The notes: generated by a model from the letters alone, not told the origin. 64,000 nucleotides of DNA from Acinetobacter populi (GCF_002174125.1 NZ_NEXX01000002.1:496001-560000), one strand, 5' to 3'; shown: positions 9,070-20,070, counted from the first letter of the stretch. Numbers and translations are program-made.

Positions 9070-10062
9070 TTACATTCCACGTATTGTTGCTTTAAAGTCG
9101 CTCACTGCAACACCATTAAGACCAAAATTACCCATTGATCCATTATTCAGATTATTAAATTGAGAAATCGTAGCACTTCCCTTATTTCCCATAATGACAT
9201 TACTGATATTCAGATCAAATTTATCCATCGTACCATCAGCCCCGATTAAAAAACCCTGATCATCAATATCACCATAAAAACCGCTAAACCCACCAGCGCC
9301 ATCATGATCATAGAGACGCAAACCTGTAGTTTGATTCGCTGCTGATAATTTAAAGCCAAATTTTAAACTTGATCCATCAACGCTATGAACCTGAATTGGA
9401 TTACTTCCATCATCATTATTCCCAGTAACACACATTGCATTATTTGCCACACACAACAGGGTACCGCTACTAAATTTTAATAAATGTCCCTGATCCTCAT
9501 GACCAAACTGTACATTAAATCCAACGATCTCACCTGATTTAAATACAACATCCACTCCCTGCTCACCAATCTGTAAAATCTCCCTAATATTGGTACGAAC
9601 ACTATTCGTTGTGCTCGCATCAACCTTTCTGGCAGTAAAAATCTCACCTCTCCCTGGAGCGAGATAAACAGAGAACGGGTTAATTCGAATCCTGCTTAAA
9701 TCTGATGGTAAAGATATATTAATATTGGCTGTGGCCTGATCTGCCGTATTTGCACCTGCATCAATATTAATAGAAATTGGTTGTTGCGTAACAGTACCGG
9801 ATGCAGTAAAGAAACGTACACCTTGAGTCGAAGTATTTGTGGTAGGTGCAATAACCAATGAGGCCGCCTGATTTCTATCAGTTGTACCATCGGTATCAAC
9901 TAAGTTGACCTGATTAAAGCTTAAAGTTGAGTCCGGAAGCTGAATATCTATCGAAACACCATCCTGCGCAGTGACTTGTGTCATTGCAGCATCATCCATT
10001 GCCTGCATTGCCCATCCTGTCGAGGAGGATAATATAAAAAACAATATCGCTATTTTTTTCAT
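9070..10062 (-). CDS. FilA-like secreted protein (second copy)
   Basis: 330 residues. A signal peptide (KKIAILFFILSSSTGWA) is followed by MQAMDDAAMTQVTAQDGVSIDIQLP. This matches the start of the mature filA product next door (LQALDDETLSATTGQDGISIQIS), and both continue with a strand-rich Gly/Asn/Thr-rich region. Further shared landmarks are VxxxDTDG and the LGHE(E/D)QG-like segment (QFGHEDQGHLLKFSSG). The start at 10062 is preferred over the longer frame from 10110 because the signal peptide begins there. The protein is probably a surface or pilus-like subunit; the mechanism is unknown. A 185-base gap separates it from the C39 peptidase. Confidence 0.65.
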   Translation of the reverse strand: MKKIAILFFILSSSTGWAMQAMDDAAMTQVTAQDGVSIDIQLPDSTLSFNQVNLVDTDGTTDRNQAASLVIAPTTNTSTQGVRFFTASGTVTQQPISINIDAGANTADQATANINISLPSDLSRIRINPFSVYLAPGRGEIFTARKVDASTTNSVRTNIREILQIGEQGVDVVFKSGEIVGFNVQFGHEDQGHLLKFSSGTLLCVANNAMCVTGNNDDGSNPIQVHSVDGSSLKFGFKLSAANQTTGLRLYDHDGAGGFSGFYGDIDDQGFLIGADGTMDKFDLNISNVIMGNKGSATISQFNNLNNGSMGNFGLNGVAVSDFKATIRGM

Positions 10063-10396
10063 CTTCGAGCATCCTAACTCTATTTTCTCATTCAATGATA
10101 TCTTGACCATCCCGGCGAATCATTGACCTAGCTGTCTCTGAATATAATTAATTTTGCATACAATTAAAATAGTTTTGCGACGTATTGCACAATATATTTG
10201 TAATTTAAATTACTCTTATACGTAATATTTTCATATAAAGCATATCTATATCGGCTTGATCGATGAAAAATATTATTTCTCAAGATGCTTTTGATGGATG
10301 GTGAGCCATATATGGCGCAAAGCGTTCGCGAATATGACCATTAACATAGAATTTTGAACACGTTCATATTTGCGAACATCATCGCCTCATACAAAT
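10063..10396. other. Non-coding leader region between the two filA-like genes
   Basis: About 330 AT-rich bases without a credible gene. It holds the long hairpin at 10324-10377 and lies directly downstream of the filA terminator, so it probably carries a separate promoter for the second filA-like gene and the rest of the cluster. I could not pick a confident -10/-35 pair. Confidence 0.5.
10324..10377. repeat. Long imperfect inverted repeat (hairpin)
   Basis: GTTCGCGAATATGA at 10324-10337 pairs with TCATATTTGCGAAC at 10364-10377, 14 bp with a single G/T wobble, around a 26-base spacer. There is no T-run, so it is not a simple terminator. It lies about 260 bases upstream of the second filA-like gene and may be an operator pair or an RNA structure. 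Confidence 0.6.
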
Positions 10397-10426
10397 AAAA
10401 ACTGCCCCAAGTATGGAGCAGTTTTT
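10397..10426 (-). terminator. Terminator directly after filA
   Basis: AAAAACTGC..CC pairs with GG..GCAGTTTTT around AAGTA with one mismatch, and a T-run follows on the minus strand. It starts 12 bases past the filA stop. It should separate filA from the rest of the cluster or act as a partial terminator giving more filA transcript than downstream transcript. Confidence 0.75.
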
Positions 10427-10438
10427 ATTAAGATCAAA

Positions 10439-11314
10439 TTACTTACCAGAAACGCGAATACCCATACCTGTAGTACTTAAACCCAATACTTCAACATCAC
10501 CAATTTTAGGCCCAGCTACATCACCTAAGCCAAGACGTGTAATGATAATATCTTTTTTGGTCGTAGAGTTATCTTTGATGATTAGACCAGTCGCATCAAT
10601 ATCAATATCAGAATTAAGGCCTAAACTTGTTACACCACTATCAGTAATTTTAAGTGTACCAATATTTAAACTTCCTGCTGTCTCAGTACCACCATTCGCT
10701 ATTGGGGCCCCATTATCATCATTAAGAGCTAAATTGGAAATTGTAATACCATTTGCAATTGTTCCAGTTAACTTAATCATTGCACCTTGTTCTTCATGCC
10801 CCAATTGAACATTGAGAGTTGTACCACCAAGCGCAATATTCATTGTATCCAAAATTTTGGTATTTGTTCCTACTAAAGAATCTGCTGTACCATAATCAGC
10901 GGCACTACCTGAAGAACCTTGGACACCAATATCACCAGTATCAATACTGAAAGAAGACGGCAAAGTGATTGCAACATTTAAAGTTGCTGCGTTACTTCCA
11001 TTCTTACCTGCATCAATATCCACCCCAATAGTTGTACCTGCACCTAAGTTAACTTTAACTTGATTAGCACTATCAAAGTGATTACCTAAAGTAATTGCAC
11101 CAGCCGTTGCAGTACCAAAACCATCGGTATCATGGACGTTGACTTTATCAATGGTAATAGAACCAGAAGTTGGAGCAGAAATTTGGATTGAAATACCATC
11201 CTGACCCGTAGTTGCACTTAATGTTTCATCATCCAATGCTTGCAATTGAGATGCCATAGCATTGGCACTGATCGCCATCGCAGAAACCAAAGCAATTTTT
11301 GTAAATAATTTCAT
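10439..11314 (-). CDS. filA: FilA-like secreted protein (putative pilus system)
   Basis: 291 residues. A clear signal peptide (IALVSAMAISANAMA) is followed by the conserved LQALDDETLSATTGQDGI segment of FilA-type proteins. The rest is Gly/Ala/Thr/Asn/Asp-rich with a beta-repeat look (DNSTT, DIDATG, SGSAADYG) and almost no cysteine, as in surface fibre or adhesin subunits. The ribosome site AGGAGAG lies 8 bases before the ATG, one of the strongest in the window. A terminator directly after the gene fits a highly expressed structural subunit. It is the first gene of the fil run. Actual fibre formation is inference. Confidence 0.72.
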   Translation of the reverse strand: MKLFTKIALVSAMAISANAMASQLQALDDETLSATTGQDGISIQISAPTSGSITIDKVNVHDTDGFGTATAGAITLGNHFDSANQVKVNLGAGTTIGVDIDAGKNGSNAATLNVAITLPSSFSIDTGDIGVQGSSGSAADYGTADSLVGTNTKILDTMNIALGGTTLNVQLGHEEQGAMIKLTGTIANGITISNLALNDDNGAPIANGGTETAGSLNIGTLKITDSGVTSLGLNSDIDIDATGLIIKDNSTTKKDIIITRLGLGDVAGPKIGDVEVLGLSTTGMGIRVSGK

Positions 11315-11499
11315 TACATACTCTCCTAGAGTGTTTTTTTACTTCCCAAAAACTCGAATTCTATAAATATCCATGTTTGTTGTTTTAGATAATTATAGAT
11401 AACGAATTATCATTCCTGTGACGCTAAAGTTACAATAGGCACACAATTTAATCAAGCTTTTACAAAGCTGTTTTGGCATAACCCGATAAACGGTATTTT

Positions 11500-12897
11500 T
11501 TGCAAATTACCGAAACAAAGGTAAACTATCTATCTCCTTTTAAGTTGATACTGTTTGTCGTGATTATTGATATTTTTCAGTTAGATAAATCCATATCTTT
11601 TACTCAGTTAAAGCCCCTTCTATTACAAAAATTTGGCTTTGTCTTTTTACAAGATCAGAATCAGCCTTTTTTTGCAATTTATCCAAAATACTTGCACATT
11701 CTAGATCAAGACAAAATCTTCTATCGACAGGCAGATTTTGATTATGTAGAACAAACACAGACACAATTGCTCCAAATGAACTTTTATGATAATCAGATAA
11801 ATTCAGCAGATTTATCCTTTCAAGGTGGATATATTGCGTTTATCTCTTATGATTATGCCGCGCAACAACACATTGAACAACAACATCCCATTCAGCAACC
11901 TACTGCAATTGTTGGAGAATATGATATTTTTATCAAATGGGTTGATCATCAATGGGTACTGTTTGCAGAAAAGAATTTAATCGATCATCCAGCAATTCAA
12001 AATTTAATTCATGAACTGCAACATTGTCAGGAAATCAAACCAGCTATTCCTTTCAAACTTAAAAAAAATATGCAGCCACGCTGGTCCAAAACCGAATATG
12101 ATCAGGCTTTTCAACATGTGCAGGACTATTTATATGCTGGAGACTGTTATCAAATTAATTTAACCCAAGAGTTTTGCGGCGAGGTTATATCAGGAGGTTT
12201 ATCTGCTTTAGTCTCCGACCTAATGCACTTGAGTCAAGCTCCTTTTGCCGGTTATATTCAATTTGAAAACTTTGAATTACTCAGCTGCTCACCAGAGTTA
12301 TTTATTGAATTCCAGCCCAATCGTATCTTAAAAACTCGCCCAATTAAGGGAACCTTGCCCCGACATCAAGATCCAGAGCAGGATCAGCAATTAAAACAGC
12401 AATTGGCAAATTCAGAAAAAGATCAGGCAGAAAATTTAATGATTGTCGATTTATTGCGTAACGATTTAAGTGTTTATGCACAGACTGGGTCAGTAAAGGT
12501 TCCCTGCCTGTTTGAAATTGAAAGTTTTGCACAAGTCCATCATATGGTGAGCGAGATTCAGGCAAAGTTAAAAGATGATGTCAATGTTTTGGAGGTTTTG
12601 TTGTCTGCCCTGCCCGGCGGTTCGATTACCGGCGCACCGAAAATACGTGCCATGCAAATTATTGATGAAATTGAAGGCAATGCACGAGGTGCATATTGTG
12701 GTAGCTTGGGTTATTTTAATTATGATGGAACCGGACGCTTTAATATCCTAATTCGTAGCATTCAACGCTATGGAGATCAATTAAGTGTCTGGGCTGGTGG
12801 TGGAATCACTGTTGCATCACAAGTCGATGCCGAATATCAAGAATGTATGGACAAGGTTTCAGCTTTACTGGATTTTTTAAATCAATATAGCGAATAA
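11500..12897 (+). CDS. pabB: Aminodeoxychorismate synthase component I
   Basis: A chorismate-binding enzyme for 4-amino-4-deoxychorismate synthesis (folate pathway). The catalytic half is complete: YQINLTQEF, SCSPELFIEF, TRPIKGTLPR, DLLRNDLS, LPGGSITGAPK and AGGGITVASQ. The lysine in PIKGT marks PabB rather than anthranilate synthase TrpE, which has PIAGT. The stated frame begins with TTG at 11500 and contains no ATG before the conserved domain. By comparison with the E. coli N-terminus, TTG at 11545 or GTG at 11560 are equally possible. No convincing Shine-Dalgarno precedes any of them, so the start is open. The gene is divergent from filA and convergent with hisC. Confidence 0.88.
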   Translation: MQITETKVNYLSPFKLILFVVIIDIFQLDKSISFTQLKPLLLQKFGFVFLQDQNQPFFAIYPKYLHILDQDKIFYRQADFDYVEQTQTQLLQMNFYDNQINSADLSFQGGYIAFISYDYAAQQHIEQQHPIQQPTAIVGEYDIFIKWVDHQWVLFAEKNLIDHPAIQNLIHELQHCQEIKPAIPFKLKKNMQPRWSKTEYDQAFQHVQDYLYAGDCYQINLTQEFCGEVISGGLSALVSDLMHLSQAPFAGYIQFENFELLSCSPELFIEFQPNRILKTRPIKGTLPRHQDPEQDQQLKQQLANSEKDQAENLMIVDLLRNDLSVYAQTGSVKVPCLFEIESFAQVHHMVSEIQAKLKDDVNVLEVLLSALPGGSITGAPKIRAMQIIDEIEGNARGAYCGSLGYFNYDGTGRFNILIRSIQRYGDQLSVWAGGGITVASQVDAEYQECMDKVSALLDFLNQYSE

Positions 12898-12900
12898 AAT

Positions 12901-12935
12901 AAAGCATAGTTCCCATGATTCAAAAACTATGCTTT
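12901..12935. terminator. Bidirectional terminator between pabB and hisC
   Basis: A perfect 11-bp stem (AAAGCATAGTT and AACTATGCTTT) has a 13-base loop. It starts 3 bases after the pabB stop and ends 10 bases before the hisC stop. T-runs are short on both sides. Confidence 0.65.
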
Positions 12936-12945
12936 GTCATATGTA

Positions 12946-14031
12946 TTACAGAATCTGTTTTAAACTGTCAATCAAACGCTGATTTTGTTCAAGCGTGCCA
13001 ATGGTAATCCGTAAAAACTGATCAATACGTGGACGATTAAAATGTCGCACAATCACACCCTGTTCGCGTAAACCTTTGGCAAGATCAATCGCTTGATGTT
13101 GCGGATGTGTGGCAAAAACAAAGTTAGCTTTGGACGGTAAAATCTCAAAACCTAATTGCTGCATCTTGGCAACCAGTTGCTTACGATTGGCAATCACTTT
13201 TTCACATTGCTGTTCAAAATAAGATTGATCATCAAAAGAAGCTACTGCGGCAGCAATGGCAAAGCGATCTATCGGATAGGAATTAAAACTATTTTTTACT
13301 GCTTCAAGTGCAGCAATCAAATGCGCTTGAGCAATCGCATAACCGACACGCAAACCGGCCAGTGAACGCGATTTTGAGGTGGTTTGACAGACCACCAGAT
13401 TGTCATATTGATTGACAAGACTTACCGCAGATTCTGCACCAAAATCGACATAAGCCTCATCGATCACCACAACGGAATCAGCATTTTGTTCTAGCAATTG
13501 TTTAATTTGATCTAAAGTAATTGCCCGTCCTGTAGGCGCATTCGGATTTGCCAAAATAACACCGCCATTTGGCTGATGATAATCGGCAATATTAATCTCA
13601 AACGTTTTGGTCAATGGCACTTCAATCGTAGTTAAAGCAAAAAACTGGCTATAAACAGGATAAAAACTATAACTAATGTCAGGATACAATAAAGGTTTAT
13701 CTTGCACAAAAAATGCTTTAAAAATATGTGCCAGAACTTCATCGGAACCATTACCGACAAATACCTGTGAAAGCTCCACATGTTGTTGTCTGGCAATCGC
13801 CTGTTTTAACAGCGTGGCATCAGGATCAGGATAAAGTTTTAATACATCTGCCTGATCGGCTAAAACTGATTGGACAGCTTCCACAACTTTTGCCGAAGGT
13901 GGATAAGGATTTTCATTGGTATTGAGTTTCAGTAAATTCTGAATTTTTGGTTGTTCACCTGGCACATAGGGCTCAAGCTCACGCACCTGCGGACTCCAGA
14001 AACGCTTTTGCTGTTCGGTAAAGGTAGTCAT
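12946..14031 (-). CDS. hisC: Histidinol-phosphate aminotransferase
   Basis: 361 residues, the usual size for HisC, a PLP fold-type I aminotransferase that makes histidinol phosphate from imidazole-acetol phosphate. Visible landmarks are [13 protein letters not shown] near the N-terminus, [19 protein letters not shown] with the PLP-ring Asp, [14 protein letters not shown] with the Schiff-base lysine, and the C-terminal RITIGT. It is the last gene of the murA-hisG-hisD-hisC run and is separated from hisD by 69 bases that carry a GC-rich hairpin. Confidence 0.95.
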   Translation of the reverse strand: MTTFTEQQKRFWSPQVRELEPYVPGEQPKIQNLLKLNTNENPYPPSAKVVEAVQSVLADQADVLKLYPDPDATLLKQAIARQQHVELSQVFVGNGSDEVLAHIFKAFFVQDKPLLYPDISYSFYPVYSQFFALTTIEVPLTKTFEINIADYHQPNGGVILANPNAPTGRAITLDQIKQLLEQNADSVVVIDEAYVDFGAESAVSLVNQYDNLVVCQTTSKSRSLAGLRVGYAIAQAHLIAALEAVKNSFNSYPIDRFAIAAAVASFDDQSYFEQQCEKVIANRKQLVAKMQQLGFEILPSKANFVFATHPQHQAIDLAKGLREQGVIVRHFNRPRIDQFLRITIGTLEQNQRLIDSLKQIL

Positions 14032-14060
14032 TTTTAGATTCTCTTATGCCAACATTAAGC

Positions 14061-14078
14061 CCTCTCCGAACGGAGAGG
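14061..14078. repeat. GC-rich perfect hairpin between hisD and hisC
   Basis: CCTCTCCG pairs perfectly with CGGAGAGG around a 2-base spacer. It stands out against AT-rich surroundings and has no T-run. It looks like a short dispersed intergenic repeat or an mRNA-stabilising stem inside the his operon rather than a terminator. Confidence 0.6.
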
Positions 14079-14100
14079 AAATGTCTGAAATGATTTTGAA

Positions 14101-15390
14101 TTATTGATAACGATAACGTGCTGAACGGGCATGGGCATCCAGGTTTTCCTGTTGTGCCAGAATATCCGCTGTTTTTGCCAGAGATTTTACACCTTGCTCG
14201 GAACACATGATCAAACTGGTTCGTTTTTGAAAATCATACACTCCTAATGGTGATGAAAAACGCGCAGTTCCCGATGTCGGTAAAACATGGTTCGGTCCAG
14301 CACAATAATCCCCAATCGCTTCTGGCGTATAACGTCCCATAAAAATCGCACCGGCATGACGGATTTCCTGACTCATCTGCTCTGCATCATCAAGACATAG
14401 CTCAAGATGTTCGGGTGCAACCTGATTAATTAAGGCAATCGCTTCATCACGATCTTTCACCAGAACCAAAGCACCACGATTGGCAATTGATGTACGGGCA
14501 ATCTCTGCTTTAGGTAAATTGGCCAGATGTTCTTCTACGGCTTCTGCTACAGCGTTCAATAATTGCTCATCAGGCGTAATAAAAATCGCTTGTGCTACCG
14601 TATCATGCTCAGCTTGTGATAACACATCCATCGCCAGCCATTTGGCATTATTTTCGCCTTCGGCATAGACTAGAATTTCTGACGGACCGGCAATCATGTC
14701 AATCCCGACCTGACCAAACACAGCGCGTTTTGCCGCAGCAACAAAACGATTCCCTGGTCCAGTGATTTTATCAACCTGAGGAATCGTTTCCGTACCATAG
14801 GCCAATGCCGCCACAGCTTGTGCACCACCAATGGTAAAAACACGATGTACACCCGCTAGATAAGCAGCCGCCAAAACCAGTGGATTTAATTCACCATTCG
14901 GTGCAGGTACCACCATGATAATTTCCTGTACACCTGCAACGTGGGCAGGCACAGCATTCATCAATACAGAAGAAGGATAAGATGCCAAACCACCTGGTAC
15001 ATAAATCCCAACCCGATCCAGCGGCGTAATTTTTTGTCCGAGTGTATTGCCTAAAGCATCAACATAGGTCCAGCCGTCCTGTTTTTGTGCCTCATGGAAG
15101 GACCGAATACGATTGGCAGCCATTTCCAATGCTTGTCGCACTTCATCATCTAAGCCATCAAAAGCAGCTTTTAACTGGGTCTGGGTTAATTCCAGATCGG
15201 AAAAATGTTGGGCTGGATGTCGATCAAACTTTTGGGTTAACGCCAAAACATGTTTATCACCATCGGCACGAACATCAGCAATTATTTGATCAACTGTTTT
15301 TAACAGTTCCGGATCATTGACAGTTTCGAAGGCTAACAGGTCGGCAAATTGCTGTTTAAAGTTTTGATCTTGAGTTGACAAACGGCGCAT
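14101..15390 (-). CDS. hisD: Histidinol dehydrogenase
   Basis: 429 residues. Zinc- and NAD-dependent; it carries out the last two oxidations of histidine synthesis (histidinol to histidine). Landmarks are [48 protein letters not shown] and the C-terminal [18 protein letters not shown], all HisD signatures including zinc and substrate residues. The ATG at 15390 is chosen because GGAAAG lies 7 bases upstream; the longer frame starts with GTG at 15402. It lies 88 bases after hisG. Confidence 0.95.
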   Translation of the reverse strand: MRRLSTQDQNFKQQFADLLAFETVNDPELLKTVDQIIADVRADGDKHVLALTQKFDRHPAQHFSDLELTQTQLKAAFDGLDDEVRQALEMAANRIRSFHEAQKQDGWTYVDALGNTLGQKITPLDRVGIYVPGGLASYPSSVLMNAVPAHVAGVQEIIMVVPAPNGELNPLVLAAAYLAGVHRVFTIGGAQAVAALAYGTETIPQVDKITGPGNRFVAAAKRAVFGQVGIDMIAGPSEILVYAEGENNAKWLAMDVLSQAEHDTVAQAIFITPDEQLLNAVAEAVEEHLANLPKAEIARTSIANRGALVLVKDRDEAIALINQVAPEHLELCLDDAEQMSQEIRHAGAIFMGRYTPEAIGDYCAGPNHVLPTSGTARFSSPLGVYDFQKRTSLIMCSEQGVKSLAKTADILAQQENLDAHARSARYRYQ

Positions 15391-15478
15391 CAATCTTTCC
15401 ACACGTTGACATAAAAAATATATTTTACATTTTTTCTATGCACTTGTGGTGATTGATACACTGTTTCTTGATGGATTT

Positions 15479-16150
15479 TTACTTTTGTCTTGATTGGACA
15501 GCCTGTTCTAGATCCGACAAAATAGGTTGTAATAAATGTTGCTTACGTTTATAACTGGCTTTATTAACAATTAAACGCGAAGAAACTTTACAGATTTCTT
15601 CCAGTGGTTCCAGACCGTTAGCACGTAAAGTATTACCCGTATCAACCACATCGACAATATAATGTCCCAAGCCGACCAGCGGTGCGAGTTCCATTGAACC
15701 GTACAGTTTAATCACATCAACTTGCTCACCACGACTGGCATAGTATTGACGAGTTAAATTGACATATTTGGTGGCAATCCGCAGACGGCCTTGAGGTTTA
15801 ACCATACCGACCTTGCCGGCAGTCATTAATTTACAGTTGGCAATTTTCAGATCGAGTGGTTCATAAACATTTTCAGATCCATATTCCATCAATACATCTT
15901 TACCCGCCACACCGAAATCGGCTGCACCATTTTCTACATAAGTAGGCACATCACTGGCCCGTAAAATCAAAATGCGTACATTCGGATTTGTGGTCAGAAA
16001 GATCAGCTTGCGCGATTTGTCTGGATCTTCCAGTAATTCAATGCCTGCTTCTGCCAACAATGGTAAAGTTTCTTTTAAAATCCGACCTTTACTTAATGCC
16101 AAAGTTAAACCGTGATCAAAGTTACCCATGATCGAATCATCTTGTTGCAT
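15479..16150 (-). CDS. hisG: ATP phosphoribosyltransferase, short form
   Basis: 223 residues, so this is the short HisG that lacks the C-terminal regulatory domain and needs HisZ as partner. It commits ATP and PRPP to histidine synthesis. Landmarks are [18 protein letters not shown] at the start, [26 protein letters not shown] and the PRPP-binding [15 protein letters not shown]. It starts 3 bases after the murA stop. The first ATG is kept because AAAGG lies upstream inside the murA end. hisZ is not in this window. Confidence 0.94.
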   Translation of the reverse strand: MQQDDSIMGNFDHGLTLALSKGRILKETLPLLAEAGIELLEDPDKSRKLIFLTTNPNVRILILRASDVPTYVENGAADFGVAGKDVLMEYGSENVYEPLDLKIANCKLMTAGKVGMVKPQGRLRIATKYVNLTRQYYASRGEQVDVIKLYGSMELAPLVGLGHYIVDVVDTGNTLRANGLEPLEEICKVSSRLIVNKASYKRKQHLLQPILSDLEQAVQSRQK

Positions 16151-16153
16151 GAT

Positions 16154-17422
<1,269 letters not shown>

Positions 17423-17674
17423 TTATGCTCCAAACATACTAGCTTTGCGCCATTCTTCCGGAGTCATTGCACGTATGCTCACTGCATGGACTGCACCAGA
17501 GGCTATATATTCATTCAAGGGTGCATATACGGCTTGTTGACGAGCCACAGTTCTTTTACCTTCAAACTCAGAATTTACAATACGAAGATCAAATTTTCCT
17601 GCCTCACCTGTAACATGTATTTCGGCTTGCGGAAAGGCTTGCTGTAATATTTGTGAAAGCTGTTCACTATTCAT
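17423..17674 (-). CDS. ibaG: BolA-family protein IbaG (YrbA)
   Basis: 83 residues. The BolA fold is visible as a helix (SEQLSQILQQAFP), then strands with the family motif DLRIVNSEFEGKRTVARQQAVYAPL, then a C-terminal helix. IbaG proteins bind [2Fe-2S] clusters with monothiol glutaredoxins and are linked to acid resistance in E. coli. Location immediately upstream of murA is the same as in E. coli (yrbA-murA) and supports IbaG rather than BolA itself. Confidence 0.9.
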   Translation of the reverse strand: MNSEQLSQILQQAFPQAEIHVTGEAGKFDLRIVNSEFEGKRTVARQQAVYAPLNEYIASGAVHAVSIRAMTPEEWRKASMFGA

Positions 17675-17761
17675 TGCTGTGGTCTCTAAATCATTTAAGT
17701 CTGCGACTAAAGCCGATTAGTTTACTATAACTTTGATTCAGACTACAAAAACTCTATGAAA

Positions 17762-17794
17762 ATAAATAAGGGCGACACTGTCACCCTTATTTAT
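17762..17794 (-). terminator. Terminator-like hairpin after hpf
   Basis: A 15-bp stem (ATAAATAAGGGCGAC at 17762-17776 and GTCACCCTTATTTAT at 17780-17794) has one G/T wobble and a 3-base loop. It starts 11 bases after the hpf stop codon on the minus strand. The outer stem is A/T-rich and only a short T-run follows. Confidence 0.65.
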
Positions 17795-17804
17795 CCCACA
17801 AAAA

Positions 17805-18122
17805 CTATGCTGCAACTTTAAGCGATTTATATCTGGCCAATTGACGGCGTAATTTTTCTGATAATAGAGTAATGGCCTGATACATATCATCGGCAGATGC
17901 CTGAGCAAAAAGCTCTTTACCTGGCAATCTTAAAATTACCTCGGCATTATGATTGTCCTGACCTTTATGGCTACGTGATGTTAAGCGATGATCTTTTTGT
18001 AATTTGACCTGCATACTACACACTTGATCGATATGCTTGGTTAGTTTTTCAAATTGTGCTTTTATCTTATCTTCAATTGCAGGTGTGATTGCTAAATGAT
18101 GTCCACGGATTGTTATATGCAT
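17805..18122 (-). CDS. hpf: Short ribosome hibernation-promoting factor
   Basis: 105 residues from the chosen ATG. The sequence HITIRGHHLAITPAIEDKI and later HNAEVILRLPGKELFAQA matches the sigma54-modulation/HPF fold. The short length marks the short HPF type that inactivates ribosomes as 100S dimers together with RMF. The start at 18122 has a very strong GGGAGGTGG 7 bases upstream; the longer frame from 18161 is rejected. It follows rpoN as in most gammaproteobacteria. Confidence 0.93.
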   Translation of the reverse strand: MHITIRGHHLAITPAIEDKIKAQFEKLTKHIDQVCSMQVKLQKDHRLTSRSHKGQDNHNAEVILRLPGKELFAQASADDMYQAITLLSEKLRRQLARYKSLKVAA

Positions 18123-18264
18123 AATACCACCTCCCATGATGTATTCATCAAACATGATCAAATGGCAAAAGATACAATGATCCCAGCAAATTCATTTAAC
18201 CATGTTTAACTCCTATTGATTGAATGTACCAAAAGTACTCTTCTAAATAATCACAGTTAAAACT

Positions 18265-19704
18265 TTAAATCAAGACTTTTCGATCAGAAGATGCAGGAAT
18301 ATTTAAAGACTCACGATATTTCGCCACAGTACGACGCGCCACATCAATTCCTTCTTCTTGTAAAAGTTTTGCAATTGCATTGTCAGATAAAGGTTTTTTA
18401 GGGTTTTCTACTGCAATCAATTTTTTAATCATAGCGCGAATCGCCGTTGAGGAACACTCTCCTCCACTAGAAGTACCGACATGACTAGAAAAGAAATATT
18501 TCAATTCAAATAAACCACGCGGTGTCAGAATATATTTGTTGGTCGTAACACGAGAAACTGTTGATTCATGCAACTCAACCTCATCAGCAACATCACGTAA
18601 AACCAAAGGTTTCATGCCCTCAGCACCAATCTCAAAGAAATTACGCTGATGTTCTACGATACAAGTCGCCACTTTTAATAAGGTCTTATGCCGCTCATCA
18701 ATGCTTTTAATAAAGTTTTTCGCTTCCAGCATTTGATTTTTTAAATATTGATTGTCCGCACTTTGATCAGCACGTTTGATCATACCCGCATAATAAGGAT
18801 TAATACGTAATTTTGGTAAAACATCCGGATTTAAAAACACTTGCCAACGTTCATTCTTCTTTTGCAATATCACATCCGGTGTTTGATATTCCTGTTCTTT
18901 TTCCTGATATTTTGCACCAGGCGCTGGATCAAATGACTTCAATAAAGCCATTGCCTGCTTTAATTGCTCCAGACTTAACTGAGTTTGTTTCATCAAACGA
19001 TTCACATCATTGGTTAATAACAAACTCGCATGTTCCAGTAATTTTTTTGTATTTTCTTTTAAAGTTAAATTTTGGTCATAACTTTCAAGTTGTATGGATA
19101 AACATTCAACCAGATTTCGCGTAGCCACACCGACAGGATCAAGACGTTGAATATATTTTAGCACCACCATGACTTCGTCTAATTCAACTTCTTCCTGAAT
19201 ATCAGCCTGTTCAAGTAGATGTTGGGCTGCAAATAAAATTTCCTCGATTTCACAATCCAGATAACCACTTTCATCAAGCGAATCAACAATACAATATGCA
19301 ATAATTTGCTCAACTTCGGACAAATGCAATAAATTAATTTGCCATAGTAAATGATCTGATAAACTTACTGATGATGAACGATTATCTTCTCTTTCTTCGT
19401 ATTCAGGCGTTGCCAACGCAGTAGACTGATTGGTATAAATTTCATCCCAATTGGTATCTACAGGTAAATCATCAGGAAGATTATCATTCTTAAATTCATC
19501 TTGGGTGGACTGATCGATTTGTTCTTCCTTCTCAACCGAAGAAAAATCATCGTCAACTTTTTCTAATAATGGATTACTATCCAATTGAATTTGAACTTCT
19601 TGCTCCAACTCGAGAGAAGAAAGCTGTAAAAGTTTAATGGCTTGCTGTAACTGAGGCGTAAGCGACAAAGTATTGGCTACTTTTAAACCTACAGATAACT
19701 TCAT
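18265..19704 (-). CDS. rpoN: RNA polymerase sigma-54 factor
   Basis: 479 residues. Region I is the glutamine/leucine-rich activator-interacting start (LSLTPQLQQAIKLLQLSS). An acidic region II covers roughly residues 50-120. The core-binding region is followed by the helix-turn-helix (LRDVADEVELHESTVSRV), and the RpoN box ARRTVAKYRE is near the C-terminus. It directs transcription at -24/-12 promoters with enhancer-binding ATPases. hpf follows after 142 bases. lptB, usually found directly upstream, is absent; instead the gene lies 370 bases behind an rRNA operon terminator. Confidence 0.97.
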   Translation of the reverse strand: MKLSVGLKVANTLSLTPQLQQAIKLLQLSSLELEQEVQIQLDSNPLLEKVDDDFSSVEKEEQIDQSTQDEFKNDNLPDDLPVDTNWDEIYTNQSTALATPEYEEREDNRSSSVSLSDHLLWQINLLHLSEVEQIIAYCIVDSLDESGYLDCEIEEILFAAQHLLEQADIQEEVELDEVMVVLKYIQRLDPVGVATRNLVECLSIQLESYDQNLTLKENTKKLLEHASLLLTNDVNRLMKQTQLSLEQLKQAMALLKSFDPAPGAKYQEKEQEYQTPDVILQKKNERWQVFLNPDVLPKLRINPYYAGMIKRADQSADNQYLKNQMLEAKNFIKSIDERHKTLLKVATCIVEHQRNFFEIGAEGMKPLVLRDVADEVELHESTVSRVTTNKYILTPRGLFELKYFFSSHVGTSSGGECSSTAIRAMIKKLIAVENPKKPLSDNAIAKLLQEEGIDVARRTVAKYRESLNIPASSDRKVLI

Positions 19705-20070
19705 AAATTTACTCTACACAAGAAAAAACTAATAGCAAATATCATGCCTACTTCAATAATATCTACAATAATATATAAATGCAACGTGCTAGAAAAGAAT
19801 TTTAATTGTTATGTTAATACATTAATCTACTATAGCATCTATAACCATATAATACTTATCAGTTATTTATAATACTTTCTTTAAAAAACCAAATCCTCAC
19901 GAAGAAACTAATACGAAATTTTACTTCTTAAGCTACACAAGGTAAAACTTTTTTATCCGATTTATTAGCACAGCCTTATTATCACCCGACGTTGGAAGAA
20001 GGCCTAAGAACTGCATTTAAGCATGCACGCCGGCAACTCTCTTAATAAAACGCGAATTTAAGCGCAGACT
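19705..20070. other. Non-coding region between rRNA operon and rpoN
   Basis: About 365 AT-rich bases with no credible gene on either strand. It should contain the rpoN promoter on the minus strand. I see no strong promoter pair, no repeat and no remnant of lptB. Confidence 0.5.

Noticed and set aside
11500..12897. Anthranilate synthase component I (TrpE) as an alternative to PabB
   Set aside because: The PIKGT lysine motif marks aminodeoxychorismate synthase; TrpE has PIAGT.
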